The notes beneath the pieces were generated by a model that made no database searches, was not told where the DNA came from, and saw nothing but the letters and a program-made list of their open reading frames with translations. From Acidovorax kalamii (GTDB taxonomy: Bacteria; Pseudomonadota; Gammaproteobacteria; Burkholderiales; Burkholderiaceae_C): a stretch of DNA of 64,000 nt. Where the stretch lies: NCBI RefSeq assembly GCF_002245625.1, contig NZ_NOIG01000004.1, positions 879,861 to 943,860 of the forward strand, written 5' to 3'. The translations under genes were made by a program, and so were the position numbers. Below are positions 16,151 to 24,287 of this stretch, piece after piece. Numbering within the stretch: position 1 is the stretch's first letter; each line of letters starts with the position of its first letter.

Positions 16151-16836
16151 AGCGATATGCCATTCCTCGTCTGCGGGTGCAGGGGCGGCTTGCCGCCGTG
16201 GGCTGCGCCTTGCTGCTGGCGGCCTGCTCCAGCAAGCCCCCGGTGCCCGATTGGCAGATGAACGCCCAGGGGGCCGCCACCAAGGCCACCGAGGCCTATC
16301 TGTCGGGCAATGCGCGCGTCGAGCAACTGGAGTGGGACCGGGCCCGCGCCGAAGTGGCCCGCACCGGCCGCGCTGACCTGCTGGCTCGGCTGGAGTTGAT
16401 GCGCTGCGCGGCGCAGGTGGCCAGCCTGGTGGTGACGCCGTGTGATCGGTTTGAAGCGCTGCGCCCGGATGCGTCCGCGCCAGAGCAGGCGTATGCCGAC
16501 TACCTGGCTGGCCGCGTGTCGCCGCAGCAGGCGCCATTGCTGCCTGAAGCCCAGCGCAAAGTGGCAGCGTCGGGCGAAGCCGCCACGCTGGCGGGCATCG
16601 AAGACCCGCTCTCGCGCCTGGTCGCTGCCGGGGTGTTGTTCCAGGCCGGGCGCGCCAGCCCTGCTGTGATCGCTGCTGCGACAGACACAGCATCCGCCCA
16701 AGGCTGGCGCAGGCCGTTGCTGGCCTGGTTGCTACTTCAGGTGCAGCGGGCCGAGGCAGCCGGGGATGCGGAAGCCGCCGCAGCACTGCGCCGCCGCGTG
16801 GGCATCGTGGAGCAGGGCGCTACGAAGGCGAAGTAG
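16147..16836 (+). CDS. Predicted lipoprotein linked to the MlaE/MCE genes
   Basis: The 229-residue product has a lipoprotein signal with lipobox LLAAC (Cys near residue 26). A helical, Ala-rich mature part follows, with three Cys and TPR-like short helices (ATEAYLSGNARVEQLEWDRA; HAxAEx-type repeats are not exact). No family is recognised with certainty. It occupies the slot where other MCE operons carry a PqiC/ABC-type auxiliary lipoprotein, but the sequence does not show the PqiC fold motifs. Overlap with the MCE gene indicates co-translation. It is convergent with another lipoprotein gene, 13 bases apart. Confidence 0.72.
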   Translation: MKRYAIPRLRVQGRLAAVGCALLLAACSSKPPVPDWQMNAQGAATKATEAYLSGNARVEQLEWDRARAEVARTGRADLLARLELMRCAAQVASLVVTPCDRFEALRPDASAPEQAYADYLAGRVSPQQAPLLPEAQRKVAASGEAATLAGIEDPLSRLVAAGVLFQAGRASPAVIAAATDTASAQGWRRPLLAWLLLQVQRAEAAGDAEAAAALRRRVGIVEQGATKAK

Positions 16837-16849
16837 GCGGTGCAGCGGC

Positions 16850-17227
16850 TCAGCGCAGGCGCGCCTGCAGCTGGCTCTCGATGTCGCTGCGCTCTGCGGC
16901 AAATTGCTGGGCGCTGATCTCGTTGGCTTCAAATTTGCGTGCCATCGACAGCAGCAGCACCGTGTTTTCCAGGCGTGTGTCTTGCTGCAGCGACGGTGGC
17001 AGGGCCGTGAGGCGGTCAAAGCTTTGTTTGTACAACTCGCTCCAGCTGAGCGCGCCTGCCTGGGCCTGGGCCCGCGCGTTGTCATGCCATCGCGAGAACT
17101 CCTCCAGGGCTCCGTCGCGGGGGCTGGAGCAGCCCGCAAGCCCCCCCAGGAGCGCCAGTGCTGCCCAAGGACGGGCGGTGAAGAGTGAGCGAAGAATGTC
17201 TGCAGGGATTCGAAAACGTGGGTTCAC
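16850..17227 (-). CDS. Small predicted lipoprotein
   Basis: The 125-residue product starts at a GTG (17227) preceded by GGAGGACGATC; the upstream TTG extension has no such signal. The hydrophobic N-terminus ends in the lipobox LAGC (LGGLAGCSSPRDGA). The mature part is helical (LEEFSRWHDNARAQAQAG; ...IESQLQARLR) with no Cys. No family is recognised. It is probably an envelope lipoprotein. It faces the MCE-linked lipoprotein gene tail to tail. Confidence 0.65.
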   Translation of the reverse strand: MNPRFRIPADILRSLFTARPWAALALLGGLAGCSSPRDGALEEFSRWHDNARAQAQAGALSWSELYKQSFDRLTALPPSLQQDTRLENTVLLLSMARKFEANEISAQQFAAERSDIESQLQARLR

Positions 17228-17329
17228 GATCGTCCTCCATTCCTGAATGCCACCCAAAAATCAAGGTGTGCAGCGCGGAATGGTACTCTGATGCTATCGT
17301 TTTTGCTACGGTGTTGCTGTTTTGACCCA

Positions 17330-17350
17330 CACGCCCGCGTGTCGGGCGTG
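17330..17350. other. Perfect 8-bp hairpin
   Basis: CACGCCCG (17330-17337), a five-base loop and CGGGCGTG (17343-17350) form a strong stem. There is no T-run on either side. It lies downstream of the 60-codon minus-strand gene and may stabilise or end its transcript. Confidence 0.4.
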
Positions 17351-17378
17351 GTGCCCAAGCCGCAAGGGGGGCAGTGGC

Positions 17379-17564
17379 TCAGTGGCTTACCAAGCCGCTG
17401 GACAAAATCTCGTCCAGCCCGGCAGGCAGGTGCAGCATCGAATCCACCGACTGCACGGCCACTTCGGGCATCAGCACGGTGACTGCCGCCAGCACGGCCA
17501 ACACCACGGTGCCCAGAAAGGCTGCTACGGCGCGTGCTCCAGGTGGAAGGGAATGGCGTTTCAT
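17379..17564 (-). CDS. Small single-helix membrane protein, unknown
   Basis: A 61-residue frame starts at ATG 17564 behind GACGAGGACTTCATC. It encodes a basic N-terminus (MKRHSLPPGAR), one clear hydrophobic helix (AVAAFLGTVVLAVLAAVTVL) and a short amphipathic tail ending GLVSH. Length, ribosome-binding site and helix fit a small inner membrane protein. No family is recognised and there is no operon partner. Confidence 0.55.
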   Translation of the reverse strand: MKRHSLPPGARAVAAFLGTVVLAVLAAVTVLMPEVAVQSVDSMLHLPAGLDEILSSGLVSH

Positions 17565-17876
17565 GATGAAGTCCTCGTCATCAAGAGACAAAAAAGGGTG
17601 GGCGTCTCAATGACCGCCCAGGTGGCCTCAATGGCTACCAAATAGGATTTCAGCAAGGTGCCGCAGTTCCGTCTGTAAGACAAGGGCGATATCTGGGCGC
17701 CACAGGCAGGCTGTTACGGCTAGTTGCCTTCTTTGCGAAGCCGACATGACTGGCGGGGCGATGGGGCGGGCAGGCGATGCGGCGGCCACCGGGTTGGCTC
17801 AGTAGTCGAGATCTTGCCCTTGTGTGCTGAGCACGTCGGGGCCGGGGTTCAAGCGCGTCTTTCGGGGCGAGACAGG
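17565..17876. other. Intergenic region, nothing recognised
   Basis: About 310 bases lie between the small membrane-protein gene and the terminator of the first tRNA gene. Reading frames here overlap antisense to the tRNA and lack start signals. No RNA family, repeat or insertion sequence end was recognised. Confidence 0.4.
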
Positions 17877-17915
17877 CAAAGAAAAAGCCTGCAAGTTTTG
17901 CAACTTGCAGGCTTT
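17877..17915 (-). terminator. Intrinsic terminator of the first tRNA-Leu gene
   Basis: On the minus strand a perfect 14-bp stem, AAAGCCTGCAAGTT/AACTTGCAGGCTTT with a four-base loop (arms 17884-17897 and 17902-17915), is followed by TTTTTC. It starts six bases after the tRNA 3' end. Confidence 0.88.
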
Positions 17916-17920
17916 GTATT

Positions 17921-18005
<85 letters not shown>

Positions 18006-18022
18006 TTTCAGATCAGCTTTGA

Positions 18023-18028
18023 ATTATA
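18023..18028 (-). promoter_or_regulatory. -10 box of tRNA-Leu copy 1
   Basis: A perfect TATAAT on the minus strand lies 17 bases before the tRNA 5' end, giving a leader of roughly ten bases. A good -35 at 17 bases is not obvious; TTGGCC is 20 bases upstream. Confidence 0.6.
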
Positions 18029-18204
18029 GAGCGTTTTTTGAGGGCTCCGGCCAAGTTGCTCATTTTTTTGAAAATTGTTTGCGGCACTCTTTTGTCATCG
18101 TGCACCGTGGTAGCCGGATGGTGCGTCTGCATGAGGCTGCGGTTGGCTCAATGGGCGTGGCTTGCCTGGTGTGCGCACATGGTCTGCGTGCGCAGGTCGC
18201 CTGA

Positions 18205-18238
18205 AAAATAAAAAAGCCGCTGTGTGTGCAGCGGCTTT
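18205..18238 (-). terminator. Intrinsic terminator of the second tRNA-Leu gene
   Basis: On the minus strand a 10-bp stem AAAGCCGCTG/CAGCGGCTTT with a six-base loop (arms 18213-18222 and 18229-18238) runs into TTTTTTATTTTTC. It lies between the two tRNA genes, so each tRNA is its own transcription unit. Confidence 0.87.
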
Positions 18239-18274
18239 GATATTTTGAAAACCGTCTCCGGTTCTCGTTAAACT

Positions 18275-18359
<85 letters not shown>

Positions 18360-18378
18360 ATTTCAGGAAAGACTCAGA

Positions 18379-20712
18379 TTGTATAACAAAAAAACCACCC
18401 CCGGCGCGCAACCCGTTGCGCATTTGTCTCAGGAAATTGAAGGCAGCGTGCAGGGGCACCGTGATGGACACGGTTTTGTCATCCGCGACGATGGCGAAGG
18501 CGACATCTTTATTCCCCCCAACGAAATGCGCGCCGTGCTGCACAAAGACCGTGTGCGCGTGCGCATCGTGCGCCAGGACCGCCGTGGCCGCCCCGAGGGC
18601 CGCGTGGTCGAAATCATCGAACGCCCGCCCCAGCCCATCATTGGCCGCCTGCTGCAGGAAAGCGGCGTGTGGCTGGTGGCGCCAGAAGACAAGCGCTACG
18701 GCCAGGATGTGCTGATCCCCAAGGGCGCCACAGGCGCAGCGAAGCCCGGGCAGGTGGTCGTCGTTGAACTGACCGAGCCGCCAGCACTGTTCGGCCAGCC
18801 CGTGGGCCGCATCACCGAAGTGCTGGGTGAGGTGGACGATCCCGGCATGGAGATCGAGATCGCCGTGCGCAAGTACGGCGTGCCACACGAGTTCTCGGCC
18901 GAGTGCCTGGCCCAGGCCAAGGAGTTGCCCGACAAGGTGCGCGCGCAGGACAAGAAGCGCCGTGTGGACCTGACCGACGTGCCCCTGGTCACCATCGACG
19001 GCGAAGACGCGCGCGACTTCGACGATGCCGTGTACTGCGAGCCCGCCAAGGTGGGCCGCAGCAAGGGCTGGCGCCTGCTGGTGGCCATTGCCGATGTGAG
19101 CCACTATGTGGAGACCGGCAGCGCCATCGACATCGATGCCTACGACCGCGCCACCAGCGTCTACTTCCCGCGCCGCGTGATCCCCATGCTGCCCGAGAAG
19201 CTCAGCAATGGGCTCTGTTCTCTGAACCCTGAGGTGGAGCGCCTGTGCATGGTCTGCGACATGCTGGTCACCGCCAAGGGCGAGGTGCACGCCTACCAGT
19301 TCTACCCGGCTGTGATGTTCAGCCACGCGCGCTTCACCTACACCGAGGTGGCGGCCATCCTGGCCAACACGCGCGGCCCCGAGGCCAGCAAGCGCAAGGA
19401 CCGCGTCAAGGACCTGCTCAACCTGCACGATGTGTACCGCGCGCTGCTGATCGCGCGCCAGGCGCGCGGCGCGGTGGACTTTGAGACCACCGAAACGCAG
19501 ATTGTCTGCGACGAAAACGGCCGCATTGAAAAGATCGTGCCGCGCACCCGCAACGACGCGCACAAGCTCATCGAAGAGGCCATGCTGGCCGCCAACGTGT
19601 GCAGCGCCGACTTCATCGCGCAGGGCGGTCAGCCCGGCTTGTTCCGCGTGCACGAAGGCCCCACGCCCGAGAAGCAGGAGATTCTGCGCAACTACCTCAA
19701 GGCCATGGCCGTGGGCATGAGCATCGGCGACGACCCCAAGCCGGGCGACTTCCAGGCGATTGCCACGGCCACCAAAGACCGGCCCGACGCGCAGCAGATC
19801 CACACCATGCTGCTGCGCTCCATGCAGCAGGCCATCTACACGCCTACCAACAGCGGCCACTTTGGCTTGGCGTTTGATGCCTACACCCACTTCACCAGCC
19901 CGATCCGGCGTTACCCCGACCTGCTGGTGCACCGGGTCATCAAGGCGATTCTGAACAAGACGCAGTACAAGCTGCCTGCGCTGCCCACGCCGGGCGAGGC
20001 GCATGCCAAGCTGGCCAAGCGCCTCGCTGCGCGCGTGGCCGCGCCTGGCACCAAGCCACGCAAAGACGTGAAGCCGCCCAGCCGCGAGACGCAGGCCTGG
20101 GAAGCCGCTGGCCTGCACTGCAGCGCCAACGAGCGGCGCGCCGACGAGGCGAGCCGCGACGTGGAAGCCTGGCTCAAGTGCAAATACATGCGCGAGCACC
20201 TGGGCGAGGAATACAGCGGCGTGGTCAGCGCCGCGACCAGCTTCGGCATCTTCGTGACGCTGGACGCGATGTACGTCGAAGGGCTGGTGCACATCACCGA
20301 GTTGGGTGGCGAGTACTTCAAGTTCGACGAGGCGCGCCAGGAGCTGCGTGGCGAGCGCACCGGCATCCGCTATGCCATCGGTGCCCGTGTGCGGGTGCAG
20401 GTGAGCCGTGTGGATCTGGACGGCCGCAAGATCGACTTCCGCCTGGTGCGCGAGGGCGAGGAGCTGCTGGGCCGTGCGCTCAAGGACAAGGGGGTGGGCC
20501 CTGACGGCGCAGGCGGCGGTGCGCGCAAGGCTGGTGGCCGTGCGGGAGGCCGCAAGGCAGACAAAGGCGCTGCGATGTCGGCCACCGAAAAGGCGGGTCT
20601 GACCCGCGAGCGCGCGGCGCGTTCGCCCATCCAGTCGTTGAAGGCCTCGGTCAAGAAAGCGGTGGCGGGCAAGTCCAGCAAGGGCAAGGCGCGCAAGCCA
20701 CGCCGGGGGTGA
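18379..20712 (+). CDS. rnr: Ribonuclease R
   Basis: RNase R is a processive 3'-5' exoribonuclease that degrades structured RNA, rRNA fragments and non-stop mRNA. The protein shows cold-shock-type RNA-binding domains (from about residue 25, VQGHRDGHGFVIRDDG), the catalytic RNB domain with DGEDARDFDDAV (about 215-226), HFTSPIRRYPDLLVHR near residue 510, an S1 domain (about 615-695) and a Lys/Arg-rich tail. Translation from the TTG at 18379, behind AGGAAAG, gives 777 residues. The reading frame is open further upstream but runs through the tRNA, so that part is spurious; a later start (GTG 18448) cannot be excluded. The N-terminal helix-turn-helix region of longer RNase R proteins is short or absent. 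Confidence 0.93.
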   Translation: MYNKKTTPGAQPVAHLSQEIEGSVQGHRDGHGFVIRDDGEGDIFIPPNEMRAVLHKDRVRVRIVRQDRRGRPEGRVVEIIERPPQPIIGRLLQESGVWLVAPEDKRYGQDVLIPKGATGAAKPGQVVVVELTEPPALFGQPVGRITEVLGEVDDPGMEIEIAVRKYGVPHEFSAECLAQAKELPDKVRAQDKKRRVDLTDVPLVTIDGEDARDFDDAVYCEPAKVGRSKGWRLLVAIADVSHYVETGSAIDIDAYDRATSVYFPRRVIPMLPEKLSNGLCSLNPEVERLCMVCDMLVTAKGEVHAYQFYPAVMFSHARFTYTEVAAILANTRGPEASKRKDRVKDLLNLHDVYRALLIARQARGAVDFETTETQIVCDENGRIEKIVPRTRNDAHKLIEEAMLAANVCSADFIAQGGQPGLFRVHEGPTPEKQEILRNYLKAMAVGMSIGDDPKPGDFQAIATATKDRPDAQQIHTMLLRSMQQAIYTPTNSGHFGLAFDAYTHFTSPIRRYPDLLVHRVIKAILNKTQYKLPALPTPGEAHAKLAKRLAARVAAPGTKPRKDVKPPSRETQAWEAAGLHCSANERRADEASRDVEAWLKCKYMREHLGEEYSGVVSAATSFGIFVTLDAMYVEGLVHITELGGEYFKFDEARQELRGERTGIRYAIGARVRVQVSRVDLDGRKIDFRLVREGEELLGRALKDKGVGPDGAGGGARKAGGRAGGRKADKGAAMSATEKAGLTRERAARSPIQSLKASVKKAVAGKSSKGKARKPRRG
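18380..18385 (-). promoter_or_regulatory. Probable -10 box of tRNA-Leu copy 2
   Basis: TATACA on the minus strand lies 20 bases before the tRNA 5' end, inside the first codons of rnr. No consensus -35 is seen 17 bases upstream, where the DNA is GC-rich (CGCGCC). Confidence 0.45.
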
Positions 20713-20752
20713 CCGGCCGCGTCCCCGCGGGCGCTGGTTGTTGAAACCGATT

Positions 20753-20808
20753 GCTCATTAATTGATAGCTGCTACCGCTTGATGGACGGGCGGTAGCAGC
20801 TATTTTTG
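20753..20808 (+). repeat. Dispersed AT-headed element, copy D (perfect palindrome)
   Basis: It begins GCTCATTAATTGATAGC and is the most symmetric copy: ATAGCTGCTACCGC (20765-20778) pairs perfectly with GCGGTAGCAGCTAT (20790-20803) across an 11-base loop. The stop codon of the convergent hydrolase gene (20802-20800) lies inside it. Confidence 0.7.
20765..20807 (+). terminator. Repeat-derived intrinsic terminator of rnr
   Basis: The 14-bp stem of repeat copy D ends in a run of five T (20803-20807) on the plus strand, 50 bases after the rnr stop codon. It has the form of a rho-independent terminator. On the minus strand the stem is followed by CAATTAATG, a poorer tail. Confidence 0.65.
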
Positions 20809-21801
20809 TTGAATTTTCTGGGGCGCCAGCGCGCTGGGCGGGGCCAGGCCCTCCAGAAAACGCGCATACCGCTGCGCCGTGTCGGCAGGCGCTTCCATCA
20901 TGGGCAGATGGCCGATGCCGGGCAGGGCTTCCAGTTGCGCCTGGGGCAACAGCTTCTGCAAGGGCGAGAGGCCCGAACGGTCAAACACGCGGTCGCTGTC
21001 GCCCCATAGCGCGAGCACGGGGTGATTTTGTAGATCGCCCAACCGCTGTTGCAGCAAATAGCGGTCCTTGAGCTGGGCGTCCCACAGGCGGGTGTTCGAC
21101 GGCGCGTTGCCCAGCGCTGCCTGCTCGGTGGCGTGCAGGATGGGGTAGGGCAGGAAGGGGCGTCTTTCAAACACCAGGTCCATCATGGCGCGGAAGGCTG
21201 CGGCGTCGTGGGCAACCAGCGGGCGCTGGCCTGCGTCGATACGCCGGTCCATGGTGCTGGGCTTGGGCGAGCGGATGCCATGGGGCGCGCCGATGAAAGC
21301 CACGCTGGCCACGCGCTCGGGATGCTGCAGCGCAAACAGCGCGGCGATGGTGCCGCCCATGGAGTTGCCCGCGAGGTGGGCCTTTTCGATGCCCAGCGCG
21401 TCCAGCAACGCGCCCAGGCGCTGGGTGTGGGCGGCGTAGTCATAGGGCTGGTCCTCCAGCCGCGTGCTCTCGCCAAAACCGGGGAAGTCTGGGGCAACCA
21501 CCCGGTACTGGCTGGTGAGGGGGCGCGCAAAATCCACCCAATGGTCCTTCTCCGCAAAAATGCCGTGCAGCAGCACCAAGGGGGTGGCGCCAGGGTTGCT
21601 GGGCGCCGGCTGAGACGGCGCACCGCTGTCCAGGTAGTGGATGGTGTGCAGCGCTGCGGTGGTGGTTTTTTCTTCCATGCCCGAGAGGCTGCGGTTGAGG
21701 TGGAGCAGGGGCTCCTTCAGCAGCGACGGCGCGCCGTAGTAGAAACCCACGCCGCCAATGGCGAGGGCGGCAGCAACAGAAATGAAGGCAATGCGTTTCA
21801 A
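20800..21801 (-). CDS. Membrane-anchored alpha/beta hydrolase
   Basis: The 333-residue protein starts at a TTG (21801) behind GGAGACTGGTTC; the reading frame extends 23 codons upstream to another TTG without a ribosome-binding site. An N-terminal hydrophobic segment (residues 3-22) should anchor or export it. The hydrolase fold follows, with oxyanion motif LLHGIF (78-82), nucleophile elbow AGNSMGG (Ser147), acid GDSDRVF and His in LPGIGHLPM. The substrate is unknown; the family includes esterases, lipases and C-C hydrolases. The last codons and stop lie in repeat copy D. It is divergent from an AraC-type regulator 110 bases away, which may control it. Confidence 0.87.
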   Translation of the reverse strand: MKRIAFISVAAALAIGGVGFYYGAPSLLKEPLLHLNRSLSGMEEKTTTAALHTIHYLDSGAPSQPAPSNPGATPLVLLHGIFAEKDHWVDFARPLTSQYRVVAPDFPGFGESTRLEDQPYDYAAHTQRLGALLDALGIEKAHLAGNSMGGTIAALFALQHPERVASVAFIGAPHGIRSPKPSTMDRRIDAGQRPLVAHDAAAFRAMMDLVFERRPFLPYPILHATEQAALGNAPSNTRLWDAQLKDRYLLQQRLGDLQNHPVLALWGDSDRVFDRSGLSPLQKLLPQAQLEALPGIGHLPMMEAPADTAQRYARFLEGLAPPSALAPQKIQQK

Positions 21802-21911
21802 GAACCAGTCTCCAATAGAACGATGGGGTGCCGTGGTGCTGCGCTGTGGGCGCGCGCCGGGGCCGACCAAGGCTACCGAGAACCGTGCCGCAAGACTTGT
21901 AGGTTTGGGCT

Positions 21912-22661
21912 ATGCCGCAGCGCAAGAACACCCTGACGCTGGGCGCTGACCGCGCGCTGTATGTGGGCGAGATCCCGGCCACAGGCTGGCATTGCCACGC
22001 ATCGCCCGTGCTGCTGATGGGGCTTTCGGGCCGGTTTGCGTTGCACTGGGGCACGGGGCCGGTGGAGACCTGCCACAGCGCACTGGTGGATGCGGGGGTG
22101 GAGCATCTGTTCGACCCCTGCGGCGAGGTGGTGGCACTGGTGTACCTGGAGCCGGATTCGCCAGAGGCGCGCGGCATGCGCAGCGTGTTCCAGCGGCAGG
22201 GTGGCGTGCTGCTGGATGTGGCGGCGCCGGTGGGTGCTCGTGGGGCCATGGAGGGCCATCTGCGCTCCTTTGATCTACCGGCCCTGCTGCACCGCCACCT
22301 GCTGCAGGCAGCGCCCCCGCTGGACCCGCGCGTGGCCCACAGCCTGCACGCCCTGCGCCGCCCGCAGCACGAGCAGGGGCGCCTGGCCCGGGCGGGGCTG
22401 GCGTCTGCGGCACAGCTGTCGGCCTCCCGCTTCAACCACTTGTTCCGCGCTGAAATGGGCGTGAGCCTGCGCAGCTACCGCGTGTGGTCGCAGGTGCGGC
22501 TGGCCATGGCCGGGCTGGCAGCCAGCCCGCGCCTGACGGATGCGGCGCTGCACGGCGACTTTGCGGACTCGGCGCATTTCAGCCGCATGTTCCGTCAGAC
22601 CTTTGGCATGACGCCGTCGAGCGTGCTCAAGCCGCTCAAGCAGGTCACGCTGTTGGATTGA
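21912..22661 (+). CDS. AraC-family transcriptional regulator
   Basis: The 249-residue protein has an N-terminal cupin-like sensor part (to about residue 125, with WHCHASPVLLMGLSGRF) and a C-terminal double helix-turn-helix of the AraC/XylS type (about 150-245: SRFNHLFRAEMGVSLRSYRVW; SAHFSRMFRQTFGMTPSSV). The ATG at 21912 lies close to the divergent hydrolase start, and regulators placed this way often control the neighbouring gene. It converges on the NAD(P)HX repair gene with only six bases between stop codons. The effector is not predictable. Confidence 0.87.
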   Translation: MPQRKNTLTLGADRALYVGEIPATGWHCHASPVLLMGLSGRFALHWGTGPVETCHSALVDAGVEHLFDPCGEVVALVYLEPDSPEARGMRSVFQRQGGVLLDVAAPVGARGAMEGHLRSFDLPALLHRHLLQAAPPLDPRVAHSLHALRRPQHEQGRLARAGLASAAQLSASRFNHLFRAEMGVSLRSYRVWSQVRLAMAGLAASPRLTDAALHGDFADSAHFSRMFRQTFGMTPSSVLKPLKQVTLLD

Positions 22662-22667
22662 CGCCCG

Positions 22668-24206
22668 TCACCCGCCCACACGCCGTGCCAGCGCACTGGC
22701 GGTCAGGGCCTGGCCTGCGGGCCACGCATCCGCCGCCTGGCCATGCTGGTACACCGCTTCGCTCGCAGCGCGCAGCGCGCTGGCACCAGCGGCCAGATGT
22801 GCGCCCACCATGCCCGCCAGCACATCGCCTGTGCCCGCCGTGGCCAGCCGCGCGTTGCCTGTGGGGTTGATGGCGGGGACGCGGCCCGGTGCGGCAATCA
22901 CGGTGCCCGAACCCTTGAGCACAGCCACGCAGTTGAATTGGTCTGCAAGTTGTTGCGCCGCATCCAGCCGGTCGGCCTGGACCTCGGCGGTGGTCAGGCC
23001 CAGCAGGCGGGCAGCCTCCAGCGGGTGGGGGGTGATGACCGTGGGTTGCCCATGCTGGCCGCGCGCCACCACCAGCGCGTGCAGCGCGGCTTCGGTGGCG
23101 ATGGTGTTGAGCGCGTCGGCATCCAGCACGAGGCGCGCGGCGCGGGGGATGACCTCGGGCAGCACGGCGGCAATGGCCTGGCCACCGCCGCAGCCGCAGA
23201 CCATGGTGAGCTGTCCCAGTGCCAGCGCATCGAAGCGGCGGAACATCAGCTCCGGCTGCTGCGTGTCGAGTTGCTGGTGGCCGTTGTCGAGCAGCGCCAC
23301 CAGCACCCGGCCCGCGCCGCTGTGCAGGGCGGCCGACGCGGCCAGCAGCGCGGCGCCTGCCATCCCAAGGCCGCGTGTTGCCAAACCCTCGCCACCCACC
23401 ACGGCCACATCGCCAAAGCTGCCCTTGTGGCTGGCATGGGCGCGTGGCGCGGGCAATGGCGGGCCGCAGAGCCAGGCCGTGGGCGCCTCATGCCCAGGGT
23501 GGGCGCCCAAGTCGTCCCACCACACCTGGCCCGCAGCGTCGCGCCCGGCGGCGGTGAACAGGCCGGGCTTGAGGGTGAGCAGGCTCAGCGTGTGGCGTGC
23601 CGGGCCCGGTATGTGTGTGATGTGGGGATGGTGGTGTGGCGCAGCCTGGGGTGCAAAGCCCGCTGCAAACTGGCCGGTGTCGGCATCCAGCCCGCTGGGC
23701 AGGTCCACCGCCAGCACGGGCGCCGGGCTGTGTTGCAGGGCGTGTTGGCAGGCCCGCAGTCGCGCATCGGGCACGCGGATGGGGGCGTGGGGCGATGAGG
23801 ACACGCCGATGCCCAGCAGCGCGTCAATGCACAGATCCTGCGGGCCCAGGTCGGCGGGGGGCGTGTCGGCCCACGCCACGCCCGCAGCCAGGGCGCGTTG
23901 CCATGATGCTTTTGCGTCCGCCGGAGCCTTGTCGGGCTGGCCGAGCCAGGTCACCACCACCTGGCGGCCACTGCGCTGCAGGTGCATGGCGGCCTCCAGC
24001 CCGTCGCCGCCGTTGTTGCCGGGGCCGCAGGCAATCCAGACCGTGCGCGCGTGGGGCGCCAGGGCCTGGGCCAGCTGCGCCACGGCGAGGCCCGCACGCT
24101 GCATCAGGGTGTGCGGGGGCAGGGGGGCCGCCGCCGCCTGCTCGATGCGGCGGGTGGCGGCGGTGTGGAACAGCGGGTGGGGTTGGTGGGGGGTGATGCG
24201 GTGCAT
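22668..24206 (-). CDS. nnr: Bifunctional NAD(P)H-hydrate epimerase / ADP-dependent dehydratase
   Basis: This 512-residue protein repairs hydrated NADH and NADPH. The N-terminal YjeF_N epimerase domain (about 1-215) shows the dinucleotide motif CGPGNNGGDGLEAAMHL and the catalytic Asp region IDALLGIG. The C-terminal ribokinase-like dehydratase domain (about 235-505) shows KGSFGDVAVVGG, TPHPLEAARLLG and NPTGNARLATAGTGDVLAG. The length agrees with the family. The ATG at 24206 has a poor ribosome-binding site; the frame extends further upstream without domain content. It is a housekeeping repair enzyme, here alone between convergent and same-strand neighbours. Confidence 0.93.
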   Translation of the reverse strand: MHRITPHQPHPLFHTAATRRIEQAAAAPLPPHTLMQRAGLAVAQLAQALAPHARTVWIACGPGNNGGDGLEAAMHLQRSGRQVVVTWLGQPDKAPADAKASWQRALAAGVAWADTPPADLGPQDLCIDALLGIGVSSSPHAPIRVPDARLRACQHALQHSPAPVLAVDLPSGLDADTGQFAAGFAPQAAPHHHPHITHIPGPARHTLSLLTLKPGLFTAAGRDAAGQVWWDDLGAHPGHEAPTAWLCGPPLPAPRAHASHKGSFGDVAVVGGEGLATRGLGMAGAALLAASAALHSGAGRVLVALLDNGHQQLDTQQPELMFRRFDALALGQLTMVCGCGGGQAIAAVLPEVIPRAARLVLDADALNTIATEAALHALVVARGQHGQPTVITPHPLEAARLLGLTTAEVQADRLDAAQQLADQFNCVAVLKGSGTVIAAPGRVPAINPTGNARLATAGTGDVLAGMVGAHLAAGASALRAASEAVYQHGQAADAWPAGQALTASALARRVGG

Positions 24207-24287
24207 GGTGGCGGCAGGTGCTGCACGGCGCCATGCCGTGCGCCTGCCATTGTGCGTCGCCACCCCGGGGGCGACAACGCGCCTGCG

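Noticed and set aside
17291-17307. GATGCTATCGTTTTTGC as a tenth repeat copy
   Set aside because: Only the head GCTATC matches; there is no ATAGC partner, palindrome or GGCC tail in register.
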